Source: Equibacterium sp963662035 (GTDB taxonomy: Bacteria; Bacteroidota; Bacteroidia; Bacteroidales; UBA932). From it: 57,569 nucleotides of DNA. The position numbers were made by a program, and so were the translations under genes. Position 1 is the stretch's first letter. Each line of letters opens with the position of its first letter. The stretch is taken from contig CAVLDO010000010.1 of assembly GCA_963662035.1 (NCBI GenBank), positions 1-57,569 on the forward strand, in the 5' to 3' direction. Positions 7,438 through 16,263 of this stretch are shown piece by piece. The notes beneath the pieces are model-generated. The model was not told the DNA's origin and did not search any database. It saw only the letters and a list, made by a program, of their open reading frames with translations.

Positions 7438-8475
7438 ATGAAACGCACTTTGACACTTATTGCAGCGGCGCTGACCATAGCGTCTGCAATCCCCGCGCAG
7501 GCGCAGGCCCTCTCCGGCGGCAAGAGCGCCCCCGCCGGTTCTGTAGTATATTCTCTCCCCGTCACCGCCATCACCTTCAGGGTGGATGCGGTGCGTCAGG
7601 ACTTTGTCGCCGGCCCCTACGCCCAGTATGCCAAGAAGTATATGGGCAGCGAGGCCCGCACCTCCAACGAGGTGACCTACTATCTTAAGTCGATCCGGCT
7701 GACCCCCTATCTCGAGGCCGACCCCACCGTGCGCTATTCGGTGAACCTCAAGGGCTCGGGCGATAGCTTCCTGCAGCTCTGCTCGCAGGGGCTGGTGGTG
7801 GCCTCCGACGCCTACACGGGCAAGGAGGAGCTCTGGCGCTTCCCCTCCCTTGCGGGTGCCGACCGCTTTGCGGGCAAGGATGCAGAAGACAATCTTTCCA
7901 CCACCACCACAACCCTCTATAAAAATGTTAAGACAGCCGCCGGATACGAGCAGGTGGCAGTCTCGCAGAGTCAGGTTGTGGAAAAATCGGCAGAGAAGAA
8001 GGCCAGCGAAACGGCCGCCACTATATTCCGCCTGCGCAGTATGCGTATGGCCATTGTGACCGGCGACACCGACGCCACCTACAGCGGCGAGGCGATGCAG
8101 GCCGCCATTGCGGAGCTGCTGCGCATGGAGCAGGAGTATATGAGCCTCTTTTACGGCACCACCGTGGAGTCGGTGCAGACAATGAACTTTGACGTAGTGC
8201 CCCTGGCCGACCGCAAAGAGCAGAAATATGTCGCCTTCCGCCTCTCCGACACCGACGGCCTGCTGCCCGCGAGCGACTATTCGGGCCGCCCCATAGTGCT
8301 GGATCTGGAGCTGGACGACCTTGCGGCCGTTTCTGCCTCTGACAAGAGCGGCGGCATATTCTACCGCGTGCCCCGCACCGCAACGGCGCGGGTGATGGAT
8401 GGCGAGAGTATGCTTATGCAGACCCGCATCCCCATCTACCAGTTGGGCGAGACATTATCTTTCCCCGTCAAATAA
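7438..8475 (+). CDS. Secreted DUF4831-like protein
   Basis: A 345-residue exported protein with a clear signal peptide (Lys-Arg, a hydrophobic run, then AQAQA near 19-23). The body resembles the Bacteroidota family DUF4831: VVYSLPVTAITFRV after the signal, FVAGPYAQYAKKYMG near 60-75, and RSMRMAIVTGDTDATYSGEAMQAA with a following MEQEYMSLFYG. No function is established for that family and none is proposed here. The ATG at 7438 is preferred to one 11 codons earlier, which would disrupt the signal peptide and overlap the previous gene. It is 13 nt after the acyltransferase and 15 nt before pepD. Confidence 0.7.
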   Translation: MKRTLTLIAAALTIASAIPAQAQALSGGKSAPAGSVVYSLPVTAITFRVDAVRQDFVAGPYAQYAKKYMGSEARTSNEVTYYLKSIRLTPYLEADPTVRYSVNLKGSGDSFLQLCSQGLVVASDAYTGKEELWRFPSLAGADRFAGKDAEDNLSTTTTTLYKNVKTAAGYEQVAVSQSQVVEKSAEKKASETAATIFRLRSMRMAIVTGDTDATYSGEAMQAAIAELLRMEQEYMSLFYGTTVESVQTMNFDVVPLADRKEQKYVAFRLSDTDGLLPASDYSGRPIVLDLELDDLAAVSASDKSGGIFYRVPRTATARVMDGESMLMQTRIPIYQLGETLSFPVK

Positions 8476-8490
8476 CCAAACAGAAATAGT

Positions 8491-9957
8491 ATGAGCATAG
8501 CATCACTTAAGCCCGAGAGAGTCTGGAAGCACTTCTACGCTCTCACACAGGTGCCCCGCCCCTCCAAAAAGGAGATAAAGGCGGTGGATTTCGCAGAACA
8601 GTTTGGCCGCAGCCTGGGTCTGGAGACCTACCGCGACCCGCTGGGCAACATAATTATCCGCAAACCGGCCACTCCCGGAATGGAAAACCGCAAGGGGGTG
8701 ATACTGCAGGGGCATCTGGATATGGTGCCGCAGAACAACGCCGACACCCCTCACGACTGGGAGAAGGATCCCGTGGAGGCATACGAATATGAGATCGACG
8801 GCAAAAAGTGGGTCAAGGCCCGCGGCACGACCCTCGGCGCCGACGACGGTATGGGCGTGGCCGCCGCAATGGCCGTTCTCGAGGCCAAGGATCTGCGGCA
8901 CGGCCCCATAGAGGCCCTCTTTACCATAGACGAGGAGACCGGAATGACCGGTGCATTCGGCCTTGAGAGCGGCAAGCTGCAGGGAGAAATACTGCTCAAC
9001 CTCGATTCAGAAACGGAAGGAATGATTTATGTCGGCTGCGCCGGAGGCCAGGATGCGCACTACAGCTTCCCCTACAGCGTTGAGACGGCTCCCTCCGACA
9101 GCAGATTCTTTGAAATCACCGTCAAGGGTTTGCGCGGCGGCCACTCGGGTATGGATATCGCAGAGGGGCGCGGCAACGCCAACAAGGCTATGGCCCGGGT
9201 GCTGCTGCCTCTGCTGCGCGACTGCGGCGGCCGTCTGGCGTCGATATCGGGCGGCTCACTGCGCAACGCCATTCCAAGGGAGTGCGTGGCCGTGGTGGCT
9301 GTCCCCGCCGATCAGGCAGGTAGGCTGCAGAGCATCGTGAGCGAGACTTTCGCGGCAATAAAAGGCGAAATCGGCAGCATTGACCCCGGCGTGGAAATAT
9401 GCGCCTGCGAGACTGCCGCCGCCAGTGTTATGAGCGGTGACGTGGCCCTGAGGATGGTGAAGGCGGTGATAGGCTGCCCCAACAATGTGATACGTATGAG
9501 CGCCGATGTCCCCGGCCTCACAGAAACCTCCAGCAATTTGGCGATGGTCCGCTCCAACGGCAGCAGCATCGACATCGATTGCCTGCTGCGCAGCTCGGTG
9601 GACAGCGCCAAGGACTATCTCGCGGAGAGTATGCGTGCAGTGATGGAGCTATCGGGCGCCAAAGTGCAATACACCGGCGGCTACAGCGGCTGGCAGCCCA
9701 ATATGAAATCGCCCATATTGGCGGTGATGCAGCGGGTCTACCACGATATGTACGGCAAGGACCCCATTGTGGCGGCCATCCACGCCGGCCTTGAGTGCGG
9801 CATCATAGGCGCCACCTACAAGGGGCTGGATATGGTCTCCATAGGCCCGACCCTCTGCTCTCCCCACTCCCCCGACGAGCGCGTGAACGTGGAGTCGGTG
9901 GGCAAGTTCTGGGACTTTGTGGTCAAAGTGCTCGAAAATGTTCCTGAAAAACAGTAA
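8491..9957 (+). CDS. pepD: Aminoacyl-histidine dipeptidase PepD (M20C)
   Basis: Cytosolic di-zinc dipeptidase of broad specificity (Xaa-His and other dipeptides). The 488-residue protein carries the M20 set: His75 and Asp77 in GHLDMV, the bridging Asp in GADDGMG (118-119), Glu148-Glu149 in DEETGM, Asp172 in LNLDSE, and a late His in HAGLECG. A lid domain with RGGHSGMDI separates the catalytic halves. It is followed after 21 nt by a POT-family peptide transporter, a pairing that suggests uptake and hydrolysis of short peptides as one unit. Confidence 0.95.
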   Translation: MSIASLKPERVWKHFYALTQVPRPSKKEIKAVDFAEQFGRSLGLETYRDPLGNIIIRKPATPGMENRKGVILQGHLDMVPQNNADTPHDWEKDPVEAYEYEIDGKKWVKARGTTLGADDGMGVAAAMAVLEAKDLRHGPIEALFTIDEETGMTGAFGLESGKLQGEILLNLDSETEGMIYVGCAGGQDAHYSFPYSVETAPSDSRFFEITVKGLRGGHSGMDIAEGRGNANKAMARVLLPLLRDCGGRLASISGGSLRNAIPRECVAVVAVPADQAGRLQSIVSETFAAIKGEIGSIDPGVEICACETAAASVMSGDVALRMVKAVIGCPNNVIRMSADVPGLTETSSNLAMVRSNGSSIDIDCLLRSSVDSAKDYLAESMRAVMELSGAKVQYTGGYSGWQPNMKSPILAVMQRVYHDMYGKDPIVAAIHAGLECGIIGATYKGLDMVSIGPTLCSPHSPDERVNVESVGKFWDFVVKVLENVPEKQ

Positions 9958-9978
9958 TCCCCAACAAGAAAAAGAGAT

Positions 9979-11676
9979 ATGTTCAAGAATCAACCTAAAG
10001 GACTGTTTGCCCTGGCGCTGGCAAATACCGGCGAGCGCTTTGGCTACTACACGATGCTCGCCATTTTTATGCTCTTTCTGCAGGCCAAGTTCGGCTGGCA
10101 GGGCTCCCTTGCGAGCACGGTTTATGCCGTATTCCTGGCCCTGGTGTATTTTTTCCCGGTGGTCGGCGGCATCATTGCAGACAAGATAGGCTACGGCAAA
10201 TGCGTTGTCACCGGCGTGGCGGTGATGTTCCTGGGCTATGTGGCCCTCTCCATACCCACTCCCGCCAATGCGCTTGGCGTGACTCTTATGATAGGCGCCC
10301 TGCTGCTGATTGCGGTGGGCACCGGCCTGTTCAAGGGCAATCTGCAGGTGCTGGTGGGCAACCTCTACGATGACCCCAAGTATGCCGCAAAGCGCGACTC
10401 CGCCTTCAGTCTCTTCTATATGGCCATCAACATCGGCGCGATGTTCGCTCCCGCGGCCGCCACAGCCATCACCAACCGCTTTATGGCAAAGGCCGGCCTC
10501 ATCTACAAGGCTGACATCCCCGCTCTGGCGCACCAGTATCTTGGCGGCACCATTTCTGCCGACAACACTGCCGTGCTGCAGAATCTGGCCTCACAGATGC
10601 CTGGCGAGGCGGCTTCGATGCCCCTGGGCGACTTCTGCCAGTATTATATCACCCATCTTTCATCGTCGTACAATATGGGATTCGCAGTGGCCTGCGTGTC
10701 GCTGATAGTCTCTATGCTGATTTATATGTGCACCCGCAGCTGGTTTGCGCACGCCGACGTCAATGCCAAGCAGCAGAAGAGCGCCGGCGCCGAGAATGCT
10801 ATGGAACTTACCCCCAAGCAGACCAAGGATCGCATCGTGGCCCTCTGTATGGTGTTTGCGGTGGTGATTTTCTTTTGGATGGCATTCCATCAGAACGGTC
10901 AGTCGCTCACCTGGTTTGCCCGCGACTACACGCAGGCCACCGTCACCGGCTGGCCCCGCCTGGGTTTCAACATCTGGATTTTGGCGATGATAGCCGTGTC
11001 GGTTTACACGCTGTTCGGCATTTTCCAGTCTGAAAAAGCCGGCGGCAAGATAGCCAACGGTGTGGTTACCGCCATACTTTGGGGCGGCGCGCTGCTGCTC
11101 TACAAGGGTATGGACGCCGAGCTCGGCATCCAGCCCCAGCTCTTCCAGCAGTTCAACCCCTTCTTTGTGGTGGCGCTGACCCCCATTTCGATGGCAATCT
11201 TCAGCTCTCTGGCGGCAAAGAAAGATGACAGGCACCCCGCTGGGCGCGAACCTTCGGCCCCTTTTAAGATAGGCTTGGGAATGCTTGTGGCCGCCGCCGG
11301 CTATCTGATTATGATACTCGCCTCCAAGGGGCAGCCCTCTCCCGCCGAGCTGCAGGGCACCGTATCCCCCGATCCCGTGCTGCCGCAGTGGCTTATGGGC
11401 ACTTATCTGGTGCTGACATTCGCAGAGCTTCTGCTGAGCCCGATGGGCATCTCCTTCGTGACCAAGGTGGCTCCGCCCAAAGTCAAGGGGCTTATGATGG
11501 GTCTGTGGTTTGCCGCCACCGCAGTGGGCAACTACCTCAGCTCCATTCCGGGCCTGTTGTGGAACAAAGTGCCTCTGTGGGCCAACTGGGGCATCCTGAT
11601 GGGACTCTGCCTGATTGCCGCAGCCATTATGTTCGCAATGCTCAAGAAGATCAACGCCGCCACGGCGGAGTGCTAA
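9979..11676 (+). CDS. POT/PTR2-family peptide MFS transporter
   Basis: Inner-membrane proton-coupled oligopeptide transporter, 565 residues, with 12-14 hydrophobic segments and a central cytoplasmic loop near 270-285. Family marks are NTGERFGYYTM near 16-26, FPVVGGIIADKIGYGK near 58-73, GTGLFKGN near 114-121 and SPMGISFVTKVAPPKVKGLMMGLWF near the C-terminal third. The usual ExxER motif of helix 1 is altered: the second Glu and Arg are present (Glu19, Arg20) but the first Glu is Asn16. Some Bacteroidota members appear to share this variant, so coupling may differ from E. coli DtpA. It lies directly downstream of pepD and 3 nt before the next gene. Confidence 0.9.
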   Translation: MFKNQPKGLFALALANTGERFGYYTMLAIFMLFLQAKFGWQGSLASTVYAVFLALVYFFPVVGGIIADKIGYGKCVVTGVAVMFLGYVALSIPTPANALGVTLMIGALLLIAVGTGLFKGNLQVLVGNLYDDPKYAAKRDSAFSLFYMAINIGAMFAPAAATAITNRFMAKAGLIYKADIPALAHQYLGGTISADNTAVLQNLASQMPGEAASMPLGDFCQYYITHLSSSYNMGFAVACVSLIVSMLIYMCTRSWFAHADVNAKQQKSAGAENAMELTPKQTKDRIVALCMVFAVVIFFWMAFHQNGQSLTWFARDYTQATVTGWPRLGFNIWILAMIAVSVYTLFGIFQSEKAGGKIANGVVTAILWGGALLLYKGMDAELGIQPQLFQQFNPFFVVALTPISMAIFSSLAAKKDDRHPAGREPSAPFKIGLGMLVAAAGYLIMILASKGQPSPAELQGTVSPDPVLPQWLMGTYLVLTFAELLLSPMGISFVTKVAPPKVKGLMMGLWFAATAVGNYLSSIPGLLWNKVPLWANWGILMGLCLIAAAIMFAMLKKINAATAEC

Positions 11677-11679
11677 TCT

Positions 11680-12687
11680 ATGGATGTTGCAATAGTGATA
11701 CTCAACTGGAACGGCCGCTCCCTCCTGGAGCGGTTCGTGCCGGTTCTGCTGCACAATACCCCCTCTCAAAACACTTTTGTGGTGGTGGCCGACAACGGCT
11801 CCACCGACGATTCCATACCCTGGCTGCAGGCCAACTGCCCGGAGGTGGAAATAATAGAACTGGATCAGAACTACGGCTTTGCTGCGGGCTACAACCGGGC
11901 CCTGCAGCAGATAGAGGCCGACTATTATGTGCTGCTCAACTCAGATGTGGAGGTGGCGCCAGGGTGGCTTGAGCCGCTGGTCGCCTTTATGGAAGACAAC
12001 CCAGAAGCGGGGGTGTGCCAGCCCAAGATTCTGAGCTGTAAGCGGCGCGATTATTTTGAATATGCCGGGGCGGCGGGCGGTTTTCTGGACCGCTACGGCT
12101 ACCCCTTCTGCCGCGGCCGCATCCTCTCCAATGTGGAGCGCGACTGCGGCCAGTACAACGAGCCGGTGCAGTGCTTCTGGGCCACCGGCGCCTGTATGAT
12201 GGTGCGCAGCTCGCTATATCACCATCTCGGCGGGCTGGACGAGGTGTTCCGCGCCCATATGGAGGAGATTGACTTCTGCTGGCGGGCCAAACTATCGGGC
12301 CATCAGGTGTGGGCGGTGCCCGAATCTGCCATCTATCACGTGGGAGCGGGCAGCCTGGATGCAGCCAGCCCCCGCAAGCTGTATCTCAATTACCGCAACA
12401 GCCTGCTGATGCTGCACAAGAACCTCCCTCTCAAGCAGAGGCGGCGTGTGCTGCTGGTGCGCGGCATTATGGATTGCTGCAGCTCGCTTGTGTACCTTTT
12501 CGCGGGCAAATGGAGCTATTTTAAGGCCGTGTGGCAGGCAAAGCGCGACTTCAGGCGCCTGCGCAAGGATGTGGAGATATCTTCTTTCGAAGATGAGAGC
12601 AACGACATCGGGCTCTACTACGGCAGCATAGTGCTGCGCTATCTGCGCTCTATGGGGCGCTTGACCTTCAGCCGCCTCCGATTCTGA
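11680..12687 (+). CDS. Family 2 glycosyltransferase, rhamnosyltransferase-like
   Basis: GT-A fold transferase for surface glycan assembly, 335 residues. It opens with DVAIVILNWNGRSLL, has ADNGSTDDS near 37-45, NYGFAAGYNRAL near 64-75 and the metal/nucleotide motif NSDVEV at 87-92. ATGACMMVR and HMEEIDFCWR further on are typical of WbbL/RfbN-like rhamnosyltransferases. With rfbC at the head of the same run, use of dTDP-rhamnose is plausible, but donor and acceptor are inference. It follows the transporter by 3 nt and is the last gene before the assembly gap, so the operon end is not visible. Confidence 0.85.
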   Translation: MDVAIVILNWNGRSLLERFVPVLLHNTPSQNTFVVVADNGSTDDSIPWLQANCPEVEIIELDQNYGFAAGYNRALQQIEADYYVLLNSDVEVAPGWLEPLVAFMEDNPEAGVCQPKILSCKRRDYFEYAGAAGGFLDRYGYPFCRGRILSNVERDCGQYNEPVQCFWATGACMMVRSSLYHHLGGLDEVFRAHMEEIDFCWRAKLSGHQVWAVPESAIYHVGAGSLDAASPRKLYLNYRNSLLMLHKNLPLKQRRRVLLVRGIMDCCSSLVYLFAGKWSYFKAVWQAKRDFRRLRKDVEISSFEDESNDIGLYYGSIVLRYLRSMGRLTFSRLRF

Positions 12688-12731
12688 TAAGGGGCGGCCG
12701 CCGAACCGCCGGCTTCCAATAAAAAAGTGTA

Positions 12732-12775
12732 NNNNNNNNNNNNNNNNNNNNNNNNNNNNNNNNNNNNNNNNNNNN
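12732..12775. other. Assembly gap (44 N)
   Basis: An uninterrupted run of N follows 44 nt of unremarkable sequence after the glycosyltransferase stop. True length and content are unknown, and linkage of the two flanks rests on the assembler. The flanking genes are convergent, so a terminator may be hidden here. Confidence 0.98.
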
Positions 12776-12787
12776 GGCTCTAAGACC

Positions 12788-15709
12788 TTACGCTATGCGC
12801 TTCTGAAAAAGTCTCAAGAGCTCGCCCGCCCAGAGTATCAGAGAAGTGGCGGCGGCGATTATGGCCCAGTCGGCAAACTTGATGCCGCCCTGCGCCACGT
12901 TGAACATCTCCTGCAGGCCGGGGGTCTCGGTTATGAGCACCTGCCCGAAGAATATCACCAGCAGAATCATTATGAACCCTTTGGCGTTTTTCCAGTCCAT
13001 ATGTCTGAAAGCCGAGCCGCCGGTCATAAACGCCTTGGCGTTGAAGAGGTTCCAGAACTGCAGCATCACGAATATGGTGAAAAACAGCCCCAGCTCGTAG
13101 GGCGACAGGCCGTCGTAGGCCCCCCAAACGGTGCTGCCGCAGAAGATGTCGGCAAGGGAGGTGACGTCGGCGTGCTGGAAAAAGAGCAGGATGCCCAGCA
13201 GAATGGCGGTGAAGAGGGCTCCGACGCCCAGTATCAGACCGCCCATCCCATTGAGGATATTCTCCGTGATGGGGCGGGGCTGCTCTTTCATCACGCTCTT
13301 GTCGGGGGGCAGGGAGGCCAGCGCCAGCGCCGCCATAGTGTCCATAATCAGATTGACCCACAGCATCTGTGTCACCGTAAGGGGCGATTCGGTGCCCAGG
13401 AAGGCGCCTATGGCCACAATAAGGCAGGCCACGACATTCACCGTCATCTGGAACAGTATGAAGCGCTTGATGTTCTTGTAGAGCGATCGGCCCCACATCA
13501 CGGCGTTGGCTATTGTGGCGAACGAGTTGTCCATAATGGTCATATCGCTCGCCTCTTTGGCCACTGCGGTGCCGTCGCCCATAGAGAGGCCCACGTTGGC
13601 GGCATTGAGGGCGGGGGCGTCGTTGGTGCCGTCGCCGGTCACCGCCACCACATAACCCAGGCTCTTGAGGGCCCGCACTGCGCGGTCTTTGTCGCCCGGG
13701 CGGGCGCGGGAGATTATCTTGATTTCTGGCAGACGCTCGCGCAGCTGCTCGTCGCTCATAGAGGCGATGTCGCTGCCCAGGCAGAGGTTGCGCTCTGTGT
13801 CGGTCTCTTCCCATAGCGAGAGCTGGCGGCCGATCTCTTTGGCGGTGCCGGGGGCGTCGCCGGTGATTATCTTTACCTGTATGCCGGCGTTGCGGCAATC
13901 CTCAATAGCGGCGGGGACATCGGCGCGGACGGGGTCCTCTATGGCCACCACGCCCATCAGGTTCAGGTCTCTTACTTTGAGCTTGCCCTCTTCTATTACA
14001 CCGCCTATGCCCTCCAGCTCTTTGTAGGCGAATGCAAGGGTGCGGCAGGCGCGTCCCTGATACTCGGCCAGCTTGCGGTTGTAGGCGTCAATCTCTCCCT
14101 GCTGCAGGGCGCACATCTTCATCAGAATGTCGGGAGCCCCCTTCACATAAAGGACATAGCCGCCCGTTATCTTGCTGGTGACTATCGTGGCCATATATTT
14201 AAGCTCGGTGGTGAACTGGATGCGGTCTACAACCTCGGCGTCGGTGCGCAGCGCCATATAATCCTCTCCGTTGGAGTGCAGCCACAGCAGCAGCGCACCC
14301 TCGGTGGGGTTGCCCACGGTGGCGGGCTTGTTTGCGTCGGAATAGTCCAGGTGGGCCGTGGTGTTAACAGCGATGCACTCCTTGAGCAGGTGCGATAGGC
14401 GGCTGTCGTCTATCTTTTGGTCTTTGAGAAAAGGGAAGTGCGAATCCACGACCCTCATCTGATTCTGGGTCAGCGTTCCGGTCTTGTCGGAGCATATCAC
14501 CGACACGGCTCCCATAGTCTCGCAGGCGTGCATTGTGCGGGGCAGAGTGTTCTGCTTCATAAGGCGCTTCATGCTGAAGGCCAGGCTCAGGGTCACCGCC
14601 ATAGGCAGCCCCTCGGGCACCGCCACCACCACCAGCGTCACAGCAATCATAAACGAGCTTAGCAGATAGCTCACAAAATTCATAACCGCCGCAGTGTCGG
14701 CAAAGGCGAAGCCGTAGCGGATTCCGAATATCGCAATGCGTCCCACCAGAATGGCGGCAGCTATCAGGTAGCTGACCTTGGTGATGAGCCTTGCCAGACT
14801 GTCAAGCTTCTCGCTAAGCGGGGTGGAGTCGCCCTCCTTGACCTGCGCCGCGACAAATACTTTGCCGCAGGCAGTGGCGTCGCCCACCGCAAAAATCCTG
14901 GCCACGCACTCGCCCTCTGTCACCGTGCACCCCTTGAGCACGTGGTTCGAGGGGTAGGTGGCATCGGGGTCAAACTGCTCCGGGTCGGTGAACTTGGAGC
15001 ACTGCAGCTCGCCGGTGAGCGAAGACTCGTTTATCACCAGGTTCATGCTCTCTTGAATCTCGCCGTCGGCGGGGACCTCTTCTCCCGATGCCAGCAGCAC
15101 GATGTCCCCCACAACTATATCTTTGCGGGGCACCTGACACACGTTGCCGCCGCGTATCACGCGCACCGGGGTGTCATCGTTCACTTCGTTGAGGCTTTGG
15201 AAGGTTTTCTCGTTTTGCGATTCCAGAATGTGGGCCACCCCTGTAGCCAGCAGCAACGCCGCCGCTATGCCGATGGGTTCGAGGTAGGGCTGCCACCCTG
15301 CGGCGCCGCCATATACCCCCTCGTAAAAGGAGATGCCGCCCGAGAGCAGCAGCGCCGCCAGCAGCACGGTAAAGAGCGGATCCATCTTGAATTTGTGCGC
15401 CTCGCCGTCCCACTCGCCTCCCAGATAGGCCACGAGATAGGTAACCGCAAACAGCACAAACACCATAGAGGGGGCGATCCAGAGCCCGCTGTGGCTATAG
15501 AGGCCTGTGGCGGGAAGGATGACGGCCGATAGAGCGCTGAGTGCAAATACCGCCAGATAGAGCTTCAGCAGCCAGAAGTTAAGGCAGTGCCTGACCTTCT
15601 GCCAGGCGGTCTCCTTTACGGGCGGAGTAAGCACGTTGGCTCCGAATTTTGCGCGGCTCTCCTCTACCTCTGCGGCAGAAAGTCCGCTGTAACGAAGTTT
15701 CTGATCCAT
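12788..15709 (-). CDS. Calcium-translocating P-type ATPase (P2 type)
   Basis: Membrane pump that couples ATP hydrolysis to Ca2+ export, 973 residues. Core motifs are all present: PEGLPM at 365-370 in M4 (ion binding), the phosphorylated Asp408 in CSDKTGTLT, the nucleotide-domain KGAPD, TGDAPGTA and the hinge TGDGTNDAP. The actuator loop reads TGEL rather than TGES. Four hydrophobic segments (about 46-67, 76-98, 111-132, 142-163) precede the actuator domain where two are usual, so the N-terminal membrane part is expanded. I start at the ATG at 15709; upstream codons would run into a hairpin. The choice of Ca2+ rests on the PEGLP subfamily pattern; other divalent ions are possible. Confidence 0.88.
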   Translation of the reverse strand: MDQKLRYSGLSAAEVEESRAKFGANVLTPPVKETAWQKVRHCLNFWLLKLYLAVFALSALSAVILPATGLYSHSGLWIAPSMVFVLFAVTYLVAYLGGEWDGEAHKFKMDPLFTVLLAALLLSGGISFYEGVYGGAAGWQPYLEPIGIAAALLLATGVAHILESQNEKTFQSLNEVNDDTPVRVIRGGNVCQVPRKDIVVGDIVLLASGEEVPADGEIQESMNLVINESSLTGELQCSKFTDPEQFDPDATYPSNHVLKGCTVTEGECVARIFAVGDATACGKVFVAAQVKEGDSTPLSEKLDSLARLITKVSYLIAAAILVGRIAIFGIRYGFAFADTAAVMNFVSYLLSSFMIAVTLVVVAVPEGLPMAVTLSLAFSMKRLMKQNTLPRTMHACETMGAVSVICSDKTGTLTQNQMRVVDSHFPFLKDQKIDDSRLSHLLKECIAVNTTAHLDYSDANKPATVGNPTEGALLLWLHSNGEDYMALRTDAEVVDRIQFTTELKYMATIVTSKITGGYVLYVKGAPDILMKMCALQQGEIDAYNRKLAEYQGRACRTLAFAYKELEGIGGVIEEGKLKVRDLNLMGVVAIEDPVRADVPAAIEDCRNAGIQVKIITGDAPGTAKEIGRQLSLWEETDTERNLCLGSDIASMSDEQLRERLPEIKIISRARPGDKDRAVRALKSLGYVVAVTGDGTNDAPALNAANVGLSMGDGTAVAKEASDMTIMDNSFATIANAVMWGRSLYKNIKRFILFQMTVNVVACLIVAIGAFLGTESPLTVTQMLWVNLIMDTMAALALASLPPDKSVMKEQPRPITENILNGMGGLILGVGALFTAILLGILLFFQHADVTSLADIFCGSTVWGAYDGLSPYELGLFFTIFVMLQFWNLFNAKAFMTGGSAFRHMDWKNAKGFIMILLVIFFGQVLITETPGLQEMFNVAQGGIKFADWAIIAAATSLILWAGELLRLFQKRIA

Positions 15710-15715
15710 TTTTAA

Positions 15716-15751
15716 AGTTTTAAAGGAGGAGCCCGGAATGCGGACCCCTCC
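15716..15751 (-). terminator. Hairpin terminator before the Ca2+-ATPase gene
   Basis: GGAGGGGTCCG (15751-15741) pairs over 11 bp, two of them G-U, with CGGGCTCCTCC (15735-15725) around a 5-nt loop. Short T runs follow (TTTAAAACTTT). It probably ends the lipoprotein transcript, but because it finishes only 15 nt before the ATPase ATG it could also act in that gene's leader. Confidence 0.55.
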
Positions 15752-15801
15752 CTGCAATTTCGTTTGAATGTGTGTCGCTGACGTCGCTTTGCATCGCGCC
15801 G

Positions 15802-16188
15802 TTACTCGTCGGCGCCGTCACCATCGATGTCTTCGCTCAGGCTGATGGTGATGTTGCGCAGATGATAGCCGTTGTCTTCCACAGTTACCAGCAGAGGATT
15901 CTCCGCCTTCTCGTAGTTGTCGAGAGAAATCACAATGCTCTTGCCGTTGTAGGTGCAGGAGACTGTGTAGTCGCCGGGAGCTACGTCCCTTAGGATGTAG
16001 TTGCCTTCCCTTTCGGTGGTGCATTCATAGGTTGCGGCCTCGCCGGTGTAGGTCACCACGACCCCGTTGATCGTGCGGCCATCGTAGCTTACCGTGCCGA
16101 TCACCTCTGCCGGACGATCCCCCTTGTTGCAGGCGGATGCCAGCACAAGCGCTGCAGCCATAGTCAATAGTGTCGCTAACTTTTTCAT
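15802..16188 (-). CDS. Small lipoprotein with carboxypeptidase-regulatory-like domain
   Basis: A 128-residue exported protein. The N-terminus is a lipoprotein signal ending in ASAC with Cys20 as the likely lipid anchor. Residues about 28-110 (EVIGTVSYDGRTINGVVVTYTG, NYILRDVAPGDYTVSC) look like a CarboxypepD_reg/CNA-B type beta-sandwich. The C-terminus EDIDGDGADE resembles a Ca2+-binding DxDGD loop, though without the surrounding EF-hand helices. The ATG at 16188 is chosen because it starts the signal peptide; an earlier ATG would lie in a terminator. It stands alone between two terminators. Function unknown. Confidence 0.65.
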   Translation of the reverse strand: MKKLATLLTMAAALVLASACNKGDRPAEVIGTVSYDGRTINGVVVTYTGEAATYECTTEREGNYILRDVAPGDYTVSCTYNGKSIVISLDNYEKAENPLLVTVEDNGYHLRNITISLSEDIDGDGADE

Positions 16189-16203
16189 TGGTGTGTTATT
16201 CTT

Positions 16204-16241
16204 TAGAAAAGAAACGGGTAACATAATATGCCACCCATTTC
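16204..16241 (-). terminator. Rho-independent terminator of the exb operon
   Basis: GAAATGGGTGGCAT (16241-16228) pairs over 14 bp, three of them G-U, with ATGTTACCCGTTTC (16224-16211) around a 3-nt loop. TTTTCT follows immediately. It lies 23 nt after the last exbD stop and before the lipoprotein gene. Confidence 0.8.
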
Positions 16242-16263
16242 TTCAATAATCTGTCTTGAAAGC

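Noticed and set aside
12688..12731. Possible terminator after the glycosyltransferase gene
   Set aside because: Only a 5-bp GC stem with an 8-nt loop and no T run; the sequence soon enters the N gap.
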